From Actinomadura meyerae (GTDB lineage: Bacteria > Actinomycetota > Actinomycetes > Streptosporangiales > Streptosporangiaceae): a DNA stretch of 64,000 nt. Location of the stretch: contig NZ_FZOR01000032.1 of the NCBI RefSeq assembly GCF_900188445.1, forward strand, positions 32,402 to 96,401. Reading direction: 5' to 3'. Position 1 is the stretch's first letter. Every line of letters starts with the position of its first letter. This document shows, piece by piece, positions 44,675-53,041 of this stretch. The translations under genes were made by a program, and so were the position numbers. Under the pieces are notes generated by a model. That model saw only the letters and a program-made list of their open reading frames with translations, searched no databases and had not been told where the DNA came from.

Positions 44675-46498
44675 TCATGCGGTGGACACCGGCTCAGCAC
44701 TCGATGAGCTCTCGTCAGATGACCGCCCTGTCGGAGACGGAGTCGCCTCCGGGGTACTGCCAGGAGGTGATGTCGGTGCAGGGGTCGACGGTGCCGGCTC
44801 AGGGGTCGTTGGTGCAGGTTCAGGAGTCGATGGTGAAGGTTCAGGAGTCGATGGTGTCGGCGCCGGCTGGCTGCTTCCCGGCCGCTCGGTATCCGTCGGC
44901 GTAGCGCCAGGCTCACCCGGACGCTGCGTCTCGGACGGACCGGAAGGGCTCGCCGAGCCGGAGCCCGTCGGCGTGGGCGAGGGACCCGGGTCGGGCGGAG
45001 CGTCCTTGCGCCAGGTGACGTGCACCTGGACGGCGCCAGGCCGGAACGTGACGGTTCCCGTCCCGCGCTCGTCCGGCTTACGCGAGACCTGGACGCGCAG
45101 GGTCGCGGCCTGCCCGGACTGGAGGCGCCCGGAGGACGGCGACACCCGAACCGGGCCATCGGCGTCGGTCTTCCAGGACACCGGACCGTCTTGCGCCCGC
45201 ACCTCTATGAACCCCTCCGAACCTCCCGCCAAGTCCAGATAGAGCGGTGAGACGACCAGGACTCCCGCAGGCGTGGTCGACTCGGTTCCGGAGACAGGTA
45301 CCGGAGGCGGTTCGGGTACGGCTATCGGCGGTGCGGACGAGGCGCGCGCGCCGAACGGGAACGTGGCCGACACAGGGGCGATATCGAACGGCCCGGAGCC
45401 GTCCGGGGTCATCTCAGACGGCCGTCCGTCCCCCGGCGTCTGGGAGATGCCCGGTACCACGGTCGGCTGCGGTCCGCCGGTGGCCGTCTCCCTCGAGCCT
45501 CCACCGGTGCCCAGCAGGCCGTACATCGATGCCACGCCACCTCCGGACAGGAGCGCGACCACCGCGCACACCACGGCGGCGCGGACGGCCTGAGCGCCGA
45601 TCCCCGCCTCGTGCGCGGAGGCGGGCGCCCTGCGGAAACGGCCGAGCCACGAACCTTCGCCGCCCTGTCGGGCGGCCCGTCCCGGCCGCGGGCCCTGGAC
45701 GGGGAAGCCATCGGAGGCGAACTCCGTGACCCGGGTGGCGACGAAGAGCCGGTAACCCACCAGCTCGGGGTCCAGGAAGCAGCTCATGACGCGCAGCCGC
45801 AGTTCAGCTGCCGGACGCGCGTCCGGCAGCAGCCCGTACACCTTCTTCGCCGACACGGAACGGGGACAGTGCGAGCCACAGACGGAACACACTTCCGCGT
45901 GCCTGCGCAACCGTCCGCTCAGCTCGTGACCGGACTCGCCGCCCCGTTCTCGCAGCAGAAGCGCACGCCTGCCGCAGCCATAAGGCCCTTGCTGCAGGAG
46001 TATCTCCGCGACCAGCGTGTCTTCCAGCTCGGCCCGGGCGAGTTCCAGCGCGTCCTGGGCGTCCTTCAGCGACAGGCCCATGACCGCGGCCAGGTCGGGC
46101 ACCGGCAACCGGTGCCTGATGCTCAGTTCCAGAATCTCCCGGGAGGTCGGACGCAGTGCCAGCACCGCCTGCCAGGCCGTGATGCGCCGGTCGACGTCCT
46201 CCTGGTCGTGGCTGGCGACCGGCATGTCCGGGGTCTTGTCGCGCAGCGGCATGTGCCGCGCGCACTCAAGCCTGGCGATGGCGTAGAGCCATGCCCTGAA
46301 CCTGTGGGGGTCGCGCAGCCTGCCGATGTGCGCCTCAGCGACGATGAACGTGTCGCGCAGGGCGACCTGCGCCGTGTCACGGCACCGCAACTGGAACCAG
46401 CAGTACGCGTAGAGCCGACGGGCATGTGCGTCGTACACCGCGGCCGGGGCGCTGGGATCGCGCGCGCGTAGCGCCTCGACCAGGAGATGGTCGTTCAT
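44675..46498 (-). CDS. Membrane-anchored ECF sigma factor with zinc anti-sigma-like motif and BACON-like outer domain
   Basis: 607 residues. Positions 1-165 look like sigma-70 region 2 (VYDAHARRLYAYCWFQLRCRDTAQVALRDTFIVAEAHIGRLRDPHRFRAWLYAIARLECAR) and region 4 (LRPTSREILELSIRHRLPVPDLAAVMGLSLKDAQDALELARAELED). Residues 200-207 are HAEVCSVC, an exact HX3CX2C motif as in zinc anti-sigma (ZAS) domains. A helix at about 303-328 spans the membrane. Residues 413-497 form an Ig-like/BACON-like domain (VVSPLYLDLAGGSEGFIEVRAQDGPVSW...RVSPSSGRLQSGQAATLRVQVSR). The last 105 residues are Pro/Thr/Ser repeats (STPEPAP). The order resembles ECF groups with C-terminal extensions (ECF52/53-like). No separate anti-sigma gene adjoins. 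Confidence 0.85.
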   Translation of the reverse strand: MNDHLLVEALRARDPSAPAAVYDAHARRLYAYCWFQLRCRDTAQVALRDTFIVAEAHIGRLRDPHRFRAWLYAIARLECARHMPLRDKTPDMPVASHDQEDVDRRITAWQAVLALRPTSREILELSIRHRLPVPDLAAVMGLSLKDAQDALELARAELEDTLVAEILLQQGPYGCGRRALLLRERGGESGHELSGRLRRHAEVCSVCGSHCPRSVSAKKVYGLLPDARPAAELRLRVMSCFLDPELVGYRLFVATRVTEFASDGFPVQGPRPGRAARQGGEGSWLGRFRRAPASAHEAGIGAQAVRAAVVCAVVALLSGGGVASMYGLLGTGGGSRETATGGPQPTVVPGISQTPGDGRPSEMTPDGSGPFDIAPVSATFPFGARASSAPPIAVPEPPPVPVSGTESTTPAGVLVVSPLYLDLAGGSEGFIEVRAQDGPVSWKTDADGPVRVSPSSGRLQSGQAATLRVQVSRKPDERGTGTVTFRPGAVQVHVTWRKDAPPDPGPSPTPTGSGSASPSGPSETQRPGEPGATPTDTERPGSSQPAPTPSTPEPSPSTPEPAPTTPEPAPSTPAPTSPPGSTPEATPSPTGRSSDESSSSAEPVSTA

Positions 46499-46898
46499 AC
46501 CAGAAAAGGTAAAGGCTCTTCGGGTTCTTTACTGGCCATTTCAGAAGATCCAACTGAGATACCGAACGCCATTCTTGTACCACTCAGACAGACTTCGGCA
46601 GAGCATCCCAATAGTGCAGTTTGCGAACTTTGACCGACATACTGCAACTATCGCATGGTTGTCATGACCAGCATGTCATCCCGGTGAGCATCACATCCAT
46701 GACACTGAGTGAAGAACCTGAATTGGACCACTCATCCCACCAGCAGATCATTCATCTCGCAGCACAATTGGCTTTTCGCGCGCCATCAACTACGAACCCG
46801 GAGATCACATCACCTCCCACGGAAGATCATCGAAACCGGCCGGCGGAGGCGCGGCGAGCCGACGCGAGCACCGACCAGAACGATCAACGGCGATTCGG
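46499..46898. other. AT-richer intergenic region upstream of sigma factor and merR operon
   Basis: 400 bases, visibly richer in A and T than the rest of the window (especially 46500-46800), without a recognisable gene. It must contain the sigma-factor promoter. It is a plausible Lsr2-binding stretch by composition alone. Confidence 0.45.
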
Positions 46899-46924
46899 TT
46901 GACACTGTCACGATGACAGTGTCA
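46899..46924 (+). promoter_or_regulatory. merR-VIT/vWA promoter with perfect operator
   Basis: TTGACA at 46899-46904 is a consensus -35. From 46900 two 11-bp arms, TGACACTGTCA and TGACAGTGTCA, form a perfect inverted repeat around CGA. A weak -10 around 46922-46927 (TCATCA) would put transcription start at or next to the ATG at 46935. The dyad sits inside the spacer as in MerR-type promoters. Confidence 0.75.
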
Positions 46925-46934
46925 TCATCGAGCC

Positions 46935-47819
46935 ATGGAAGGCACCTGGACCATCGGCGAGCTGGCCGAGCGCGCCTCCGCCGCACTCGCGGCGGAGGGA
47001 GCCACGCAGGTCAGCGGACGGGTGCGCGACCTCCCCAACGCCCGGCTGATCCGCTGGTACACCACGATCGGCCTCATCGACCCGCCCCTCGGCCGGCGCG
47101 GGCGCACCGCCCTTTACGGGCCCCGCCACCTCCTCCAGCTCGTCGCGGTGAAACGCCGCCAGGCCGAGGGCCGCTCGATCGCGGAGATCCAGCTCGAACT
47201 CGCCGCGGCCCCCGACGAGACGCTCGCCCGCATCGCCGCCCTCCCCGAGACCGCCCTCCCCGAGACCGCCTCGGCTCCGGCGGCACCGGCGGCTCCGGCG
47301 ACACCGGGAGCTCCGGCCAGCGGAGCCCCCGCCCCACCCACCGACCACCGCACCTCAACCCCCACCGAAGGCGAGTCCCCGGCGACCATCACATCGGCGG
47401 AAGACCCGGCCACCGCACCGAGCAAGCCGTCAGACACGACGCGCCCCGCAGCCTCACCAGAGCAAGGCGCAGTTCCACGCGACGAGAGCAGCACGCCCCC
47501 GCCAAGCGGGGAAGCGAGCCCACCGCCCGAAGGAGCAGCCACAGCCGACGCCTTCTGGAAGGCGCGGCCGGACGTGTCGTACCGGCCGGCGACGGTCGCC
47601 GCCGATTACGGGCGGCCCCGCCCGCCGGTCGTCCAGGGAGTCCGGCTCGCGCAGGGCGTCACCCTCCTCCTGGACGGTTCCGCTCTGACGGGCGACGATC
47701 TCGCCGCCATCGAGACGGCCGCGCGGCCGCTGCTCGACGTGTTGCACCGGCGCGGCCTGCTCGCGCCCGCCCAAAGCCCCGCATCCCCATCCGAAGCACA
47801 CCTCCGGAGGTCCCCGTGA
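46935..47819 (+). CDS. MerR family regulator with long Ala/Pro linker
   Basis: 294 residues, probably leaderless. Residues 5-75 are a MerR winged helix (TWTIGELAERASAALAAE...GRVRDLPNARLIRWYTTIGLIDPPLGRRGRTALYGPRHLLQLVAVKRRQAEGRSIAEIQ). Residues about 100-205 are a disordered Ala/Pro/Thr/Ser linker. The C-terminal 90 residues (DVSYRPATVAADYGRPRPPVVQGVRLAQGVTLLLDGSALTGDDLAAIETAARPLLDVLHRRGLL) form a small conserved domain. No metal-binding cysteines of the classical MerR type are seen. Its stop overlaps the VIT/vWA start (GTGA), so both are made together; autoregulation through the upstream palindrome is likely. Confidence 0.9.
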   Translation: MEGTWTIGELAERASAALAAEGATQVSGRVRDLPNARLIRWYTTIGLIDPPLGRRGRTALYGPRHLLQLVAVKRRQAEGRSIAEIQLELAAAPDETLARIAALPETALPETASAPAAPAAPATPGAPASGAPAPPTDHRTSTPTEGESPATITSAEDPATAPSKPSDTTRPAASPEQGAVPRDESSTPPPSGEASPPPEGAATADAFWKARPDVSYRPATVAADYGRPRPPVVQGVRLAQGVTLLLDGSALTGDDLAAIETAARPLLDVLHRRGLLAPAQSPASPSEAHLRRSP

Positions 47820-50332
47820 CCGTGCGCATCCTGCCGCTACCCGAGACCGAGCAACCCCCGGCGTCCGACCGCGGTCTGGGCGCGCTCAGCACCGACCGGG
47901 GCAACCTGCCGCTCGACACCGTCGAGGTGCACGCGTCGATCACCGGCCTCGCCGCCGGGATCACGGTCGTGCAGGGCTTCCGCAACCCGTTCGAGACGCC
48001 GCTCGAGGCCACCTACATCTTCCCGCTGCCCGACCGCGCCGCCGTGACCGCGATGCGCATGGAGGCCGCGGACCGGGTCATCGAGGGCACGCTGAAGGAG
48101 CGCGGCCAGGCCCGGCACGACTACGACACGGCCATCGCCTCCGGGCGGCGCGCCGCGATCGCGGAAGAAGACCGCCCCGACGTGTTCAGCATGCGGGTCG
48201 GCAACATCCTGCCCGGCGAACGGGTGACCGTCCGGATGGAGCTCGCCCAGCCGCTGCCCCACGAGTCGGCCTCCAGCGCGACCTTCCGCTTCCCGCTCGT
48301 GGTGGCCCCGCGCTACATCCCGGGCGTCCCGCTGGACGGTGAGCGCGCCGGCCCCGGAGTCGCGGACGACACCGGCGCGGTGCCGGACGCCTCCCGGATC
48401 AGCCCGCCCGTCCTGCTGCCCGGCTTCCCCAACCCGGTCCGCCTGTCCGTCACCGTCGACATCGACCCGGCCGGGCTGCCCCTCACCCAGATCCGGTCCG
48501 CACTGCACGTGGTGACCGAAGCGCGCGAGGGCGGGAACACGAACGTGCGGCTGCAGCCGGGCGAGCGACTCGACCGCGACTTCATCCTCCGGCTGGACTT
48601 CGCCCCGCAGGAGTCCGCGGCGCTCTCACTCATCCCGGACGCCCCACTCCCTGACTCCCCCATCCCGGACGACTCCGCGACCGACGCCATCGACCACGGC
48701 GCCTCCACCGAAGAGCCGGTACGGGAGGGGACGTTCACCCTGACCGTGCTGCCGTCCGGCGACGCGAAGCCGAGCCCGCGCGACGTGGTCCTCGTCCTCG
48801 ACCGCTCGGGCAGCATGCAGGGCTGGAAGATGGTCGCCGCCCGCCGCGCCGCCGCCCGCATCGTCGACACGCTCCGCCGCGAGGACCGGTTCGCCGTCCT
48901 GTCCTTCGACACCGTCATCGAACGCCCGCGCGACCTCGGCACCGGCCTGGTCGACGGCACCGACCGCAACCGGTTCCGCGCCGTCGAGCACCTCGCGGCG
49001 CTGGACGCCCGCGGCGGTACGGAGATGCTCACGCCGCTCGACGAGGCCTGCCGGCTGCTCGGCGGCTCCACCCGCGACCGGGTGCTCGTCCTGATCACCG
49101 ACGGGCAGGTCGGCAACGAGGACCAGCTGCTCGCCCGCCTGGAGCCCGGTCTCCGCGGCATCCGGGTCCACACCGTCGGCATCGACCGCGCCGTCAACGC
49201 CGGCTTCCTGAACCGCCTCGCCTCCATCGGCCGGGGGCGCTGCGAACTCGTCGAATCGGAGGACCGGCTCGACGAGGCGATGGAGCAGATCCACCACCGG
49301 ATCGCCGCCCCGCTGGCGACCGGCCTGACGCTGCACGCCGACGGTCTGGAGGTCGTCCCCGACTCCGTGGCCCCGTCCCGGCTGGGCGCGCTGTTCCCCG
49401 GCGTGCCCCTGGTGATCGCGGGCCGGTTCCGCGGCGACCCGCGCGGGTCCCTCTCCGTCCGGGGCACCGCCTCCGACGGGACGCCGTGGGAGCAGCGCGC
49501 CGACGGCACCGTCTCCGCGCACACCGCCGCCACGTCCATCTGGGCCCGCGCCCACCTGCGCGACCTCGAAGACCGCTACACGGTCGGCGGTCCCGACGAC
49601 CTGGAGCAGCGCATCGTCACGACCTCGCTCCGCTTCGGCGTCCTGTGCCGCTTCACCGCGTTCGTGGCCGTGGACAGCCGGGTGGTGACGGAAGGCGGAA
49701 CCCCGCACCAGGTCGTCCAGCCGGTCGAGACGCCCCAGGGTTGGGCGGCGCCCGGGGCGGCCCCCGCGGCCGCACCCGGCGGCGGCTACGCCCCGCCGGT
49801 CGCGGATGCGTACTTCGCGTCCCTCGACTCCGTACCGCGGGCCCCCATGGCAGCCCCGCCGCCGGCACCCGCAGGTCCTCCGTCGGCGGCACCGGCAGGT
49901 CCTCCCCCGCCGCCTCCGGCTGGTCGTCCCGCGCCGCCCCCGGCTTCCGGACGGCCCGCAGGTGGCATGGGCCGGTCGGCCGCCCGCCGCCGCCCCAAGC
50001 CGGTGACCGAAGCGCGGCCCGCCCCCGCTCTGCCGGGCTTCCAGCAGGAACTGGCCACCGTCCTCGACCGGCTCCGCCGGGTCCCGGACGACCAGCGTGC
50101 CCAGCACCTGCTGAGCGAACTCCTGCCCATCCTGGAGTCGATCGTCCAGCGCATGGAGGCGCAGCGCCTGGACACCGCGCCCCTGGCCACCCTCCGCGAT
50201 GACCTCCGCCGCCTCCACCCCACCGCGGACCAGGCCACCATCGCGGACCACTGGGCCCGCGCCCTCCAGGTCCTGGCCGACTTCACCGGAGAACCCGCCC
50301 CGCGGCGCCCCTTCTGGAAGCGCCCCAGATAA
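47816..50332 (+). CDS. VIT and von Willebrand factor A domain protein
   Basis: 838 residues from GTG 47816 with GGAGG five bases upstream. The VIT domain (about 25-165) contains LDTVEVHASITGLAAGITVVQGFRNPFETPLEATYIFPLPDRAAVTAMRME and LKERGQARHDYDTAIASGRRAAIAEEDRPDVFSMRVGNILPGERVTVRMEL. The vWA domain (about 322-500) has the metal site D329-x-S331-x-S333 in VLVLDRSGSMQGW and the Thr in RGGTEMLTPL. A Pro-rich segment at about 660-740 and a helical C-terminus follow. No signal peptide is seen, so it is probably cytoplasmic. The MerR-VIT/vWA pair recurs in actinobacteria; function unknown. Confidence 0.93.
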   Translation: MTVRILPLPETEQPPASDRGLGALSTDRGNLPLDTVEVHASITGLAAGITVVQGFRNPFETPLEATYIFPLPDRAAVTAMRMEAADRVIEGTLKERGQARHDYDTAIASGRRAAIAEEDRPDVFSMRVGNILPGERVTVRMELAQPLPHESASSATFRFPLVVAPRYIPGVPLDGERAGPGVADDTGAVPDASRISPPVLLPGFPNPVRLSVTVDIDPAGLPLTQIRSALHVVTEAREGGNTNVRLQPGERLDRDFILRLDFAPQESAALSLIPDAPLPDSPIPDDSATDAIDHGASTEEPVREGTFTLTVLPSGDAKPSPRDVVLVLDRSGSMQGWKMVAARRAAARIVDTLRREDRFAVLSFDTVIERPRDLGTGLVDGTDRNRFRAVEHLAALDARGGTEMLTPLDEACRLLGGSTRDRVLVLITDGQVGNEDQLLARLEPGLRGIRVHTVGIDRAVNAGFLNRLASIGRGRCELVESEDRLDEAMEQIHHRIAAPLATGLTLHADGLEVVPDSVAPSRLGALFPGVPLVIAGRFRGDPRGSLSVRGTASDGTPWEQRADGTVSAHTAATSIWARAHLRDLEDRYTVGGPDDLEQRIVTTSLRFGVLCRFTAFVAVDSRVVTEGGTPHQVVQPVETPQGWAAPGAAPAAAPGGGYAPPVADAYFASLDSVPRAPMAAPPPAPAGPPSAAPAGPPPPPPAGRPAPPPASGRPAGGMGRSAARRRPKPVTEARPAPALPGFQQELATVLDRLRRVPDDQRAQHLLSELLPILESIVQRMEAQRLDTAPLATLRDDLRRLHPTADQATIADHWARALQVLADFTGEPAPRRPFWKRPR

Positions 50333-50458
50333 GAACCCGCCCTACAACCGACGAAAGCGGCCCAGGCTCAACCTGGTGGAACCGAACCCCGGTCCCCCCG
50401 AGGCCAACGCCACACGAGCATGCCCCTCCTACCCAATGGCTGCCTGCAGGAAGGGCGA

Positions 50459-50477
50459 GCACGTGGTGACCACGTGC
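50459..50477. promoter_or_regulatory. 19-bp perfect palindrome
   Basis: GCACGTGGTGACCACGTGC: two 9-bp arms around one base, 126 bases behind the VIT/vWA stop and not in front of any gene start. Could be a protein-binding site or a small hairpin. Confidence 0.5.
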
Positions 50478-50501
50478 CTCGCCCCAGCCGGCAGCGACAA
50501 A

Positions 50502-50533
50502 GCGGGGGCGACCTCGGGAGAGGCCGCCCCCGC
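50502..50533 (+). terminator. First of twin terminators behind the merR-VIT/vWA operon
   Basis: Stem GCGGGGGCG / CGCCCCCGC, continued past one mismatch by CCTC / GAGG, with a GGGA loop. Confidence 0.75.
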
Positions 50534-50541
50534 TAGGGATC

Positions 50542-50575
50542 GTCAGGGGCGACCTCGGGTGAGGCCGCCCCTGAC
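50542..50575 (+). terminator. Second of twin terminators
   Basis: Stem GTCAGGGGCG / CGCCCCTGAC, with the same inner CCTC / GAGG extension and a GGGT loop. The core is nearly identical to the first hairpin, so one is a duplicate of the other. Confidence 0.75.
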
Positions 50576-51020
50576 GGTTAGGGCAGGTGCGGCTTGCTTG
50601 GGCCGCTTTCGTCGGGCCGCATCCGTACTGGGCCAGGTCCGGTTTGCTTGAGTCGCTCTGGCTGGGCCGCGCCCGTACTGGGTCGGGTCCGGTTTCGGTT
50701 GTGCCCTTTGGTCGGGGCCGCGCCCGTGGTGAGCCAGGCCCGTTCTTGGCAAGGCCGCCTTAGTCGGGCCCAACCCGTAGCGGGTCAGTCCGGTTGTGGT
50801 TGGGCCGATGGGCCGGGCCGCGCCCGTAGTGGGTCAGGTTCGGTTTCGGTTGAGTTGCTTCGGTTGGGCCGCGCTCGTGGTGTGCCAGGCCCGTTTCGGT
50901 CGAGGATCTTTGGGCGGGCCGCGCCTGTACTGGGCCACGTCCGGTTTGGTCGGCTGCGGCCGTGGCAGGTCAGCTGCGGCCTTGGTTGAGGCGCTTCGGT
51001 CGCGCCGGCCCCGTGGTGGG
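50576..51020. repeat. Degenerate ~50-bp tandem repeat, about nine units
   Basis: The block GGGCCGC(G)CCCGTA.TGGGTCAGGT.CGGTTT recurs with starts at about 50614, 50664, 50715, 50766, 50815, 50866 and 50916. More diverged copies lie at both ends, and the last reaches the end of the MFS gene. The period is 49-51 bp. It is open in several frames but has no start with a ribosome site, so I do not call a gene. Confidence 0.85.
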
Positions 51021-52463
51021 TCAGGTGCGGTTGCGGCGGAGGAGGGGGATCAGGTTGAGGGCCAGGCCGATGACGGCCACGGCGCTGACCAGGTTCACGC
51101 CCGGGTGGAACTCGGCGAAGCCGTCACCGCCGGTGGCGGTCCCGCCGGCGACCAGGGCGGTGACCAGGGCCAGGACCAGAGCGGCGCCGACCTGGCCGGA
51201 AGTCTGGACGAGACCGGACGCCAGGCCCTGCTCGGAGTCGTCGATCCCGTCCGTGGCCTGGGCCATGATCGAGCTGAACCCGAACGCGAATCCGCCGCCG
51301 AGGAGGAGCATCGTCGGCAGGATCGTGAAGGCGTAGTGCGGGGCGTTGCCCGCCGTGGCCAGGAACCAGCCGTAGCCGAGGCTGAGCGACGTCATCGAGC
51401 TGATGATCAGGCGGGGCGTCCCGTACCGGTCGATCAGGCGTCCGACGAACGGCGAGCCGAAGGCCACGAGGAGTCCGGCGGGCAGCAGGCCCATGGCCAT
51501 CTTCAGCGGCGACCAGTGCAGGACGTCCTGCAGGTAGAGCGTCATCATGAACTGGAAGCTCAGGTACGAGCCGAACAGCGCGACGATGCTCAGGTTGGCG
51601 CGGACGATGGCGCCGATCCGCAGGATGCCGAGCCGGATCAGCGGGTGCCGCACCTTGTTCTCGGTGACCAGGAAGCCGGCCAGCAGCACCGCCGCGGCGA
51701 CGATGGAGCCGACGGTGACGGGGTCGAGCCAGCCGCGGTCGGGTGCGGAGACCACGGTGTAGACGGCCAGCAGCATGCCGCCGGTGAGCGTCACGGCGCC
51801 AACGAGGTCGTGGCCGCCGCCGGCCGCGGGCCTGTCCCGCGGGATCAGCGCGAAACCGGCGATCAGCGCGAGGACCGCGAGCGGAACGGGCGTCAGGAAC
51901 GTCCAGCGCCAGCCGAAGCTGGTCAGCAGCCCGCCGAGGATCAGCCCGGACGAGTAGCCGCTCGCGCCGAAGACGGAGAACACCGAGAGCGCCCGGTTCC
52001 GCGCGGGTCCCTCGTGGAACGTGGTGGTCAGGATGGACAGCGCGGTCGGCGCGGTGAACGCGGCCGCGAGCCCCTTGACGAAACGGGTGATGATCAGGAG
52101 CGTGCCGTCGCTCACCAGGCCGCCGATCAGTGACGCGACGGCGAACACGGCGAGCGCGGCAAGGAAGATCCGGCGGCGTCCCAGCAGGTCGGCGGTGCGC
52201 CCGCCGAGGAGCAGCAGTCCGCCGTAGCCGAGGACGTATCCGTTCACGATCCACTGCAGCGACGTGGTGGACAGCCCGAGCTCGGCGCCTATCGAGGGCA
52301 GTGCGACGCCCACCATCGAAACGTCGAGCCCATCGAGGAACAGCACGGCGCACAGGACGGCGAGGACGCCCCACAGGCGCGGGGTCCAGGTCTGTTCGGC
52401 CGGCGCGCGGTCGGCGGCCGGCGGACGGGCGGTAGAGACAGGTGAGGTGTCGGTGATAGTCAC
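51021..52463 (-). CDS. MFS drug efflux transporter, DHA2 (14-TM) family
   Basis: 480 residues from GTG 52463; the frame extends 14 residues upstream into the operator region. Fourteen hydrophobic helices; motif A GGRTADLLGRRRIF; early motif LDGLDVSMVGVALPSIGAELGLSTTSLQWIVNGYVLGYGGLLLLGG (motif D region); motif C-like GASGYSSGLILGGLL. This is the EmrB/QacA type that exports cationic drugs or antibiotics with protons. It is divergent from a MarR regulator with three ATGC-N4-GCAT boxes between them, so repression by that regulator is likely. Confidence 0.93.
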   Translation of the reverse strand: MTITDTSPVSTARPPAADRAPAEQTWTPRLWGVLAVLCAVLFLDGLDVSMVGVALPSIGAELGLSTTSLQWIVNGYVLGYGGLLLLGGRTADLLGRRRIFLAALAVFAVASLIGGLVSDGTLLIITRFVKGLAAAFTAPTALSILTTTFHEGPARNRALSVFSVFGASGYSSGLILGGLLTSFGWRWTFLTPVPLAVLALIAGFALIPRDRPAAGGGHDLVGAVTLTGGMLLAVYTVVSAPDRGWLDPVTVGSIVAAAVLLAGFLVTENKVRHPLIRLGILRIGAIVRANLSIVALFGSYLSFQFMMTLYLQDVLHWSPLKMAMGLLPAGLLVAFGSPFVGRLIDRYGTPRLIISSMTSLSLGYGWFLATAGNAPHYAFTILPTMLLLGGGFAFGFSSIMAQATDGIDDSEQGLASGLVQTSGQVGAALVLALVTALVAGGTATGGDGFAEFHPGVNLVSAVAVIGLALNLIPLLRRNRT

Positions 52464-52478
52464 GTCGCAAGAAGGTAC

Positions 52479-52550
52479 ATGCGCGTGCATCAAATGTCCA
52501 CGCACAAGTTGCGGCAGAACTTAATGCATATGCATCTGATGCGCACGCAT
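52479..52550. promoter_or_regulatory. Divergent MarR/MFS control region with three ATGC-N4-GCAT boxes
   Basis: Boxes at 52479-52490 (ATGCGCGTGCAT), 52524-52535 (ATGCATATGCAT, perfect palindrome) and 52539-52550 (ATGCGCACGCAT). A fourth with a 3-nt centre (ATGC-GCG-GCAT, 52557-52567) overlaps the marR start codon. TAGGAT at 52553-52558 is a good -10 for a leaderless marR message; TACCTT on the other strand (52475-52480) may serve the MFS gene. Confidence 0.75.
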
Positions 52551-52565
52551 GCTAGGATGCGCGGC

Positions 52566-52940
52566 ATGGAGCCGAACGCTGCTCTGGTCGAGCGCTGGCG
52601 CGAGCTTGCGACCTGCTACAACACGGTCGCGTGCGCCCTGGAGCGGGCCCTGCAGGACGCCCACGGCCTGAGCATGAGCGAGTACGAGACGCTCGACCGT
52701 CTCGTCGATCTCCGCTGTGAGAAGCGCCGCATGCAGGAGATCGCCTCGGCGATGTACCTCAGCCAGAGCGCCCTGTCTCGCACGGTCGCCCGCCTGGAGA
52801 AGCACGGCTACGTCGTCCGCGATCTCTGCCGGGACGACCGCCGCGGCGTCTTCGTCCAGATCACCGAAGCCGGCCGCCGCCACCACGCCGAGGCCCGCGA
52901 GACCCACCTGAAGATCCTCACCGAGCACCTCACCCCCTGA
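52566..52940 (+). CDS. MarR family transcriptional repressor
   Basis: 124 residues from ATG 52566, probably leaderless since -10 TAGGAT ends eight bases before it; in-frame ATGs upstream fall in the operator. The winged helix reads LSMSEYETLDRLVDLRCEKRRMQEIASAMYLSQSALSRTVARLEKHGYVVRDLCRDDRRGVFVQITEAGRRHHAEARETHL. It should repress itself and the divergent MFS pump until a ligand (often the pump substrate) binds. Confidence 0.93.
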   Translation: MEPNAALVERWRELATCYNTVACALERALQDAHGLSMSEYETLDRLVDLRCEKRRMQEIASAMYLSQSALSRTVARLEKHGYVVRDLCRDDRRGVFVQITEAGRRHHAEARETHLKILTEHLTP

Positions 52941-53041
52941 GCCCCGCCACGCTAGAGCCCGATCCCGATCCCGGCCCCATGAGCCCGCGCGGCAGAGCCC
53001 GGTGCCCTTCAGCCCGGTGCCCTTCAGCCCGCTGCCGGCCC

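Noticed and set aside
50594..50989. Possible 131-residue protein in the degenerate 50-bp repeat
   Set aside because: Frames on both strands are open because of the repeat and GC bias; no ribosome site or family resemblance.
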